This document shows, piece after piece, positions 6,774-9,914 of a stretch of 9,914 bases of DNA; the stretch's first letter is position 1, and each line of letters begins with the position of its first letter. This DNA comes from DAOOOU01 sp964435635. Lineage in GTDB: Bacteria; Bacillota_I; Bacilli_A; RF39; UBA660. The position numbers were made by a program, and so were the translations under genes. Location of the stretch: assembly GCA_964435635.1 (NCBI GenBank), contig CAYSZU010000025.1, positions 1 to 9,914 of the forward strand. Reading direction: 5' to 3'. The notes under the pieces were generated by a model. The model searched no databases and was not told the origin of the DNA. It was given only the letters and a program-made list of their open reading frames with translations.

Positions 6774-7856
6774 AACAGTAGCTTTTCTTAAATCTGCCTC
6801 ACGATAATAAGATATCGTCACAGTGTCACCCGACTGATATTTATATAAGTTATATCTTAAGATTGCCACTGAAGTAACTTCTGTTCCACCGATTTGAATA
6901 ATAATATCTCCCTCTTTCAATCCGGCTTTAGCAGCAGGAGAATTTTTATCTACGGAAGATACATAAACACCGCTTTCTGCTCCAATGGGCACAATAATTC
7001 CATAATTTGCTGCGTAAGAAACATCAATCATTGAAACTCCTAAAAACGGTCTAATCACTTGATTACCCTGCTCTATTATATTTGCATAAGTTATAGCTTC
7101 TTCAATTGGAATTGCAAATCCCATTCCCTCAACTCCGCTTGAAACTAGCTTAAGAGAAGTAACACCAATTACTTGACCATTAGAATTTGCTAGTGGTCCC
7201 CCACTATTTCCTGAGTTAATTGCCGCATCAGTTTGTAAAACTTTCATAACCCAATCACTGGCTCCACTACTTGTTGTACTTACTTCAACCATTCGATCTT
7301 TGCCTGATAAAATTCCTCTTGTAACTGTCCACGAATAAATACTATCAAGGGGCGCTCCAACGGCAAAAACAGTATCACCAACCTCGGCTTCTTCGCTGCT
7401 ACCAACCTCAATTACCGATATTATCTCCGTTGCTGCCAATGATAGAATTGCAATATCAGCAAAAGCATCACTTCCGATTATTTCGGTCTCAGCTTTATGG
7501 CCGTTAGTAAACGTGACTCTTACTGAATCGCCGCCTTCAATTACATGATAATTAGTTAAAATATAAGCTTTTTCTCCAGCTTCTTTATAGACAAAGCCGG
7601 TTCCAGAAGAATGATGTTTGTTATTCTTATATGTTTCAACTACGACAACACCATCATATATCTTTTTAACAGCTGCCGAGATTCCTTCATCAGTTACAGT
7701 GACTTTTTCCTCAATTACTTTTGATGATTCCTTATTTGAATTAATCTTCTGCAGAGGAAAGTAATTAATCATCAAAAACATTCCTAAAGCACCTGCTAGG
7801 AAAGTAACTAATAGAATTAAAAATATATAAGTTTTCTTATGGCTAATATTTATCAT
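6753..7856 (-). CDS. htrA: Membrane-anchored HtrA/DegP-family serine protease with one PDZ domain
   Basis: The 367-residue protein begins with a short cytoplasmic stretch and one uncleaved membrane helix (10-31). A linker follows, then a chymotrypsin-like protease domain (about 57-262) and a C-terminal PDZ domain (about 268-363). The full triad is visible: His104 in TNYHVIEGG, Asp134 in FADIAIL and Ser218 in NSGNSGGPL. The PDZ shows GVYVSSV, SPAAKAGLKEGDII and the closing strand. HtrA proteins act outside the membrane on misfolded or tagged envelope proteins. The length is normal for Firmicutes HtrA. The ATG directly follows the TAA of the upstream Abi gene with no gap, and only a weak GAGG (7866-7869) precedes it, so translation is probably coupled. 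No CssR-type repeat was noticed upstream. It is expected to share the promoter at 8811-8819. The family call is firm; the exact paralogue is not. Confidence 0.94.
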   Translation of the reverse strand: MINISHKKTYIFLILLVTFLAGALGMFLMINYFPLQKINSNKESSKVIEEKVTVTDEGISAAVKKIYDGVVVVETYKNNKHHSSGTGFVYKEAGEKAYILTNYHVIEGGDSVRVTFTNGHKAETEIIGSDAFADIAILSLAATEIISVIEVGSSEEAEVGDTVFAVGAPLDSIYSWTVTRGILSGKDRMVEVSTTSSGASDWVMKVLQTDAAINSGNSGGPLANSNGQVIGVTSLKLVSSGVEGMGFAIPIEEAITYANIIEQGNQVIRPFLGVSMIDVSYAANYGIIVPIGAESGVYVSSVDKNSPAAKAGLKEGDIIIQIGGTEVTSVAILRYNLYKYQSGDTVTISYYREADLRKATVKLVDSE

Positions 7857-8789
7857 TTATCGAAGCCTCGCTATTTCTTTATAGTTTATAGGAAAGCCTA
7901 TTTTATCTAAAACTTTTTCAATACCAATAACATTTAACTTGCCAGCTAACACATCAATTTCATACGATAATTCATTGATTAACATTGTAAATTCCTCAGC
8001 TCTTAACATGTTTTTCAAAATAATTATTAACGCAAATAAGTCATCCTTACCATAAATATATTCTCCATCCATCATGGCAATTCCAAGTAAATTATGATAC
8101 CTTGTATCATTAATCTGCTTTTGCGTTTTATGATCATATAAAATATCTTCGTGGGCACAAAGGTTTCTAAAGTTCGCTAAGATTGGCAAATATTGCAATA
8201 AATCTTCACGACTAACTCCATAAATTGAAGCAATCTCTTGTTGATCATCATATTTTAAAATAGTAAACATTTCACTCATAATACCAAATGATAATACTTT
8301 AACAACAACCCACATTGGAACATAGCCATAGTTCTTTATATAGTGCATTGTTGCTGAATGCTGACCACCATTTACCCTGATTTGGCGTTTCATTTTCTTT
8401 ATTAGGTCATTAACTTGACGAGATTTTTCAGAATCCCTTGTAAAATTAATCGGATTTAAATAATCCTTTTCTTTAATACCATATTTTCTTGATAGTTGAT
8501 AAGCAAAAATACTCTTCGCATTATTCTCAATAATTAATAAGTTTTTAAAAACAATATTTCTTATTTGACGATCAAAATTAAACATTGCATACAACTCTCG
8601 GAAGTTGGTGTTATTAATAAAATGTTTATCAAGTGGCGATCTTAAGAACAAATGACGATATCCACTTATAAAAAAGTAGTTTTCCCTTAGCAAAGTATCT
8701 TTTGCGTAGGATATATCATCAATTATTAGCCCTTTATTTTTTAGGATATCTAATTGTTCATCAAGGGACCTGAATATTTTTTCCGACAT
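7857..8789 (-). CDS. Abi_2 / AbiD-AbiF family protein with HEPN RNase motif
   Basis: The 310-residue protein matches the Abi_2 (abortive-infection AbiD/F) family along its length. N-terminal LDEQLDILKNKGL (9-21) is followed by NYFFISGYR (37-45) and DRQIRNIVFKNLLIIE (73-88). VPMWVVVKVLSFG is at 157-169, and the HEPN catalytic motif RNLCAH at 208-213 (Arg208, His213). Family members are helical, cytoplasmic and thought to cleave RNA in phage defence or toxin-antitoxin settings; AbiF relatives are considered ancestral to Cas13 and some pair with an RNA antitoxin. Here no room for such an RNA is evident on the 5' side: the whole divergent gap is 99 bp and the leader about 15 nt. The ATG at 8789 has AGGAG eight bases upstream (8798-8802). 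Its stop abuts the htrA start. All expected motifs are intact, so an active RNase is possible. Confidence 0.88.
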   Translation of the reverse strand: MSEKIFRSLDEQLDILKNKGLIIDDISYAKDTLLRENYFFISGYRHLFLRSPLDKHFINNTNFRELYAMFNFDRQIRNIVFKNLLIIENNAKSIFAYQLSRKYGIKEKDYLNPINFTRDSEKSRQVNDLIKKMKRQIRVNGGQHSATMHYIKNYGYVPMWVVVKVLSFGIMSEMFTILKYDDQQEIASIYGVSREDLLQYLPILANFRNLCAHEDILYDHKTQKQINDTRYHNLLGIAMMDGEYIYGKDDLFALIIILKNMLRAEEFTMLINELSYEIDVLAGKLNVIGIEKVLDKIGFPINYKEIARLR

Positions 8790-8810
8790 AATGATCTCTC
8801 CTATTGTATA

Positions 8811-8819
8811 ATTATAACA
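8811..8819 (-). promoter_or_regulatory. Extended -10 promoter of the abi-htrA unit
   Basis: Minus strand TGTTATAAT (8819-8811) is a perfect extended -10 (TGnTATAAT). No good -35 is found 16-18 bp upstream, which is usual for extended -10 promoters. Transcription would start near 8804, so the AGGAG ribosome site at 8798-8802 lies almost at the mRNA's 5' end. Confidence 0.65.
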
Positions 8820-8858
8820 TAGCCGGTTTTAAATAGGATTATTTTTTTAGTCATTTTA

Positions 8859-8867
8859 TGTTATAAT
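8859..8867 (+). promoter_or_regulatory. Extended -10 promoter of the phospholipase-like gene
   Basis: TGTTATAAT on the plus strand mirrors the opposing promoter at 8811-8819. The -35 region (8839-8844) is poor. The start would be near 8874, leaving a leader of about 15 nt before the ATG at 8889. Confidence 0.65.
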
Positions 8868-8888
8868 GACAACAAGGTCGGTGAATAT

Positions 8889-9869
8889 ATGCCATCAATT
8901 ACTACTCATAATATTTTCGCTAAAGAGGTATACAAATCATTAAACAAAGCAACTCAAACCTTATTAGCTGATGATATTAAAAGCTACGAAATGTTCTCTC
9001 AGAGTTTTGACTTTTTCTATTTTTATAATCTTTGTGATTTAAAAAACGGTCAAAAATATCGTAAACTGGGGAGCTACTTTCATAAATCTAATACCCAACA
9101 ATACTTAATCAAAATTGTTGGCCAAATAATAAATAATAATTTAATTAATGACGCTCAAGCATTAGCTTATTTATATGGATCAATTAATCATTACTGTTTA
9201 GATAGCGTTTGTCACCCATTTATATTTTATAAAACTGGCATTTTCAGCAAACAGATAGCGAGTAGCAAAAAATACAAAGGACTTCATACTAGAATGGAGA
9301 AAAATATTGACGCCTACTATTATGAAAAGTATTATAATCGTCCTTTCTATAAATATAATATTGTCAAAGAGATAATCCCTCGTCTGCGCTTTAAGCCAAC
9401 AACTATTATGTTATTAAATAATGTCTATCAAGAAACATATTATAAACCAAATATGGGCGAGCATTATTTAAAAGCCTATCAACACAGTCGTTTAATATAT
9501 CGCTTATCAACTTATGATTGTTTTGGAATAAAGAAAAAGATCTATGAAGCGCTTGATAAACTATTCCCTTTTAAAAGAAGCAATTATATTAACTGGAGTT
9601 ACTATAATCGAAATATTGACACCTCTTATTTAAACCTCGAGAAAAAAACCTGGTGTCACCCATGCGATAATGATATTATTTTTGACTATTCATTTGAAGA
9701 ACTATTTGAAATCGCCAGAAAAAAAGCACTTAGTATTATAAGTGCAGTTAATAAAGTTTTATATGATGGCGAAAGTATCGAAACCCTTGCTGATTACATC
9801 CCAAACATTTCATATGCTTCAGGAATGTTAATCACTGATAAAAAATTAATGAAGTTCTTTGAATTTTAA
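8889..9869 (+). CDS. Zinc-dependent phospholipase C-family protein, no signal peptide
   Basis: The 326-residue protein fits the zinc-dependent phospholipase C fold (the all-helical fold of Bacillus PLC and the clostridial alpha-toxin catalytic domain). Putative metal ligands lie in the usual order: His7 in ITTHNIF, Asp41 in SFDFF, His65 in GSYFHK, His101 and Asp105 in NHYCLD, His109 in CHPF, then His133, Glu137 and Asp141 in the block HTRMEKNID. Unlike secreted PLCs it starts directly with MPSITTH and has no leader, so it should stay in the cytoplasm; many Firmicutes carry such forms and their substrate is not established. The C-terminal half (about 170-326) is rich in Tyr and Lys, with no recognised lipid-binding domain. 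The ATG at 8889 is preceded by AAGG (8874-8877), a weak site 11 bases away. It is divergent from the Abi gene and followed by a terminator at 9877. The stop is TAA. Confidence 0.87.
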   Translation: MPSITTHNIFAKEVYKSLNKATQTLLADDIKSYEMFSQSFDFFYFYNLCDLKNGQKYRKLGSYFHKSNTQQYLIKIVGQIINNNLINDAQALAYLYGSINHYCLDSVCHPFIFYKTGIFSKQIASSKKYKGLHTRMEKNIDAYYYEKYYNRPFYKYNIVKEIIPRLRFKPTTIMLLNNVYQETYYKPNMGEHYLKAYQHSRLIYRLSTYDCFGIKKKIYEALDKLFPFKRSNYINWSYYNRNIDTSYLNLEKKTWCHPCDNDIIFDYSFEELFEIARKKALSIISAVNKVLYDGESIETLADYIPNISYASGMLITDKKLMKFFEF

Positions 9870-9876
9870 GCAAATT

Positions 9877-9903
9877 AAAAAATGAGCAATGCTCATTTTT
9901 TTT
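9877..9903 (+). terminator. Rho-independent terminator after the phospholipase-like gene
   Basis: AATGAGC (9881-9887), loop AAT, and GCTCATT (9891-9897) form a 7-bp stem. It is lengthened by A-T pairs from the flanking A4 and T-run, and eight T end the structure (9896-9903). It begins seven bases after the stop codon. The A-run on the 5' side means it could also stop transcription entering from the right. Confidence 0.92.
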
Positions 9904-9914
9904 ATCCAATTATC

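Larger units (their letters stand above)
8811..8867. repeat. 11-bp perfect inverted repeat joining the two divergent promoters
   Basis: ATTATAACATA at 8811-8821 is the exact reverse complement of TATGTTATAAT at 8857-8867, with 35 bp between. Each arm contains the complete extended -10 of one of the two divergent genes. The symmetry could be an operator for a shared regulator, or two similar promoters facing apart. The spacer (8822-8856) holds GCCGG and a T-run but no stable hairpin of its own. Confidence 0.8.

Noticed and set aside
6622..6807. Plus-strand 61-residue open frame
   Set aside because: It runs antisense through the operon promoter and the htrA terminator and has no supporting signals.
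9846..9859. 14-bp match TTAATGAAGTTCTT shared with positions 258-271
   Set aside because: One copy is inside the phospholipase-like coding sequence and the other in a terminator stem; the match does not extend and the composition is AT-rich, so chance is the best explanation.
1..9914. Mollicute code in which TGA encodes Trp
   Set aside because: All Trp codons inspected are TGG, the tRNA-Trp anticodon is CCA, and the RDD gene ends properly at TGA where its family motif ends.
1..9914. CRISPR array, insertion sequence, integrase or attachment site
   Set aside because: No spaced direct-repeat array, no transposase or recombinase motifs and no duplicated tRNA end were found; the tRNA-Trp 3' end is not repeated in the window.

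Overview
This is an AT-rich (roughly two thirds A+T by eye), densely coded chromosomal window that looks like a low-GC Gram-positive bacterium, most likely in or near Bacilli / Erysipelotrichia / uncultured gut Firmicutes. Reasons: strong AGGAGG-type ribosome sites, TTGNNN-17-TATAAT promoters, short intergenic gaps, and a heterodimeric multidrug-type ABC exporter of Firmicutes style. The genetic code appears standard: every Trp codon checked is TGG, the tRNA-Trp anticodon is CCA, and TAA, TAG and TGA all end genes. It is therefore not a code-4 mollicute.

Layout. Positions 1-123 are the left edge, holding a probable tRNA terminator (92-120) and no gene I can support. A tRNA-Trp on the minus strand (124-197) has its own promoter (212-240). 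Next is a long AT-rich hairpin (238-282) that probably ends the transcript of a 576-residue minus-strand protein I do not recognise (353-2083). That protein carries two gapless tandem copies of a ~97-residue module and has its own promoter (2116-2144).

A tight minus-strand operon follows. Read 5' to 3' it is a 686-aa ABC half-transporter (6665-4605), a 610-aa ABC half-transporter (4615-2783, overlapping by 11 bp) and an RDD-family membrane protein (2771-2166). The promoter is at 6710-6738. The two ABC subunits show the complementary motif changes of a TM287/288 or LmrCD-type asymmetric exporter.

Upstream of that, another minus-strand unit encodes an Abi_2/AbiD/F-family HEPN protein (8789-7857). 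A membrane-anchored HtrA-type serine protease with one PDZ domain (7856-6753) begins directly at its stop codon, and the unit ends in a terminator at 6741-6773. Divergent from it, on the plus strand, is a zinc-dependent phospholipase C-like protein without a signal peptide (8889-9869), ended by a clear terminator (9877-9903). The 99-bp divergent intergenic region holds an 11-bp perfect inverted repeat that places matching extended -10 elements on both strands.

How the parts may fit: the ABC-ABC-RDD operon is an envelope/export module. The HEPN RNase, PDZ protease and phospholipase fold share one divergent control region and could form a stress or defence-like module, but that is inference from context. 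The 576-aa repeat protein is the part least explained by known families.
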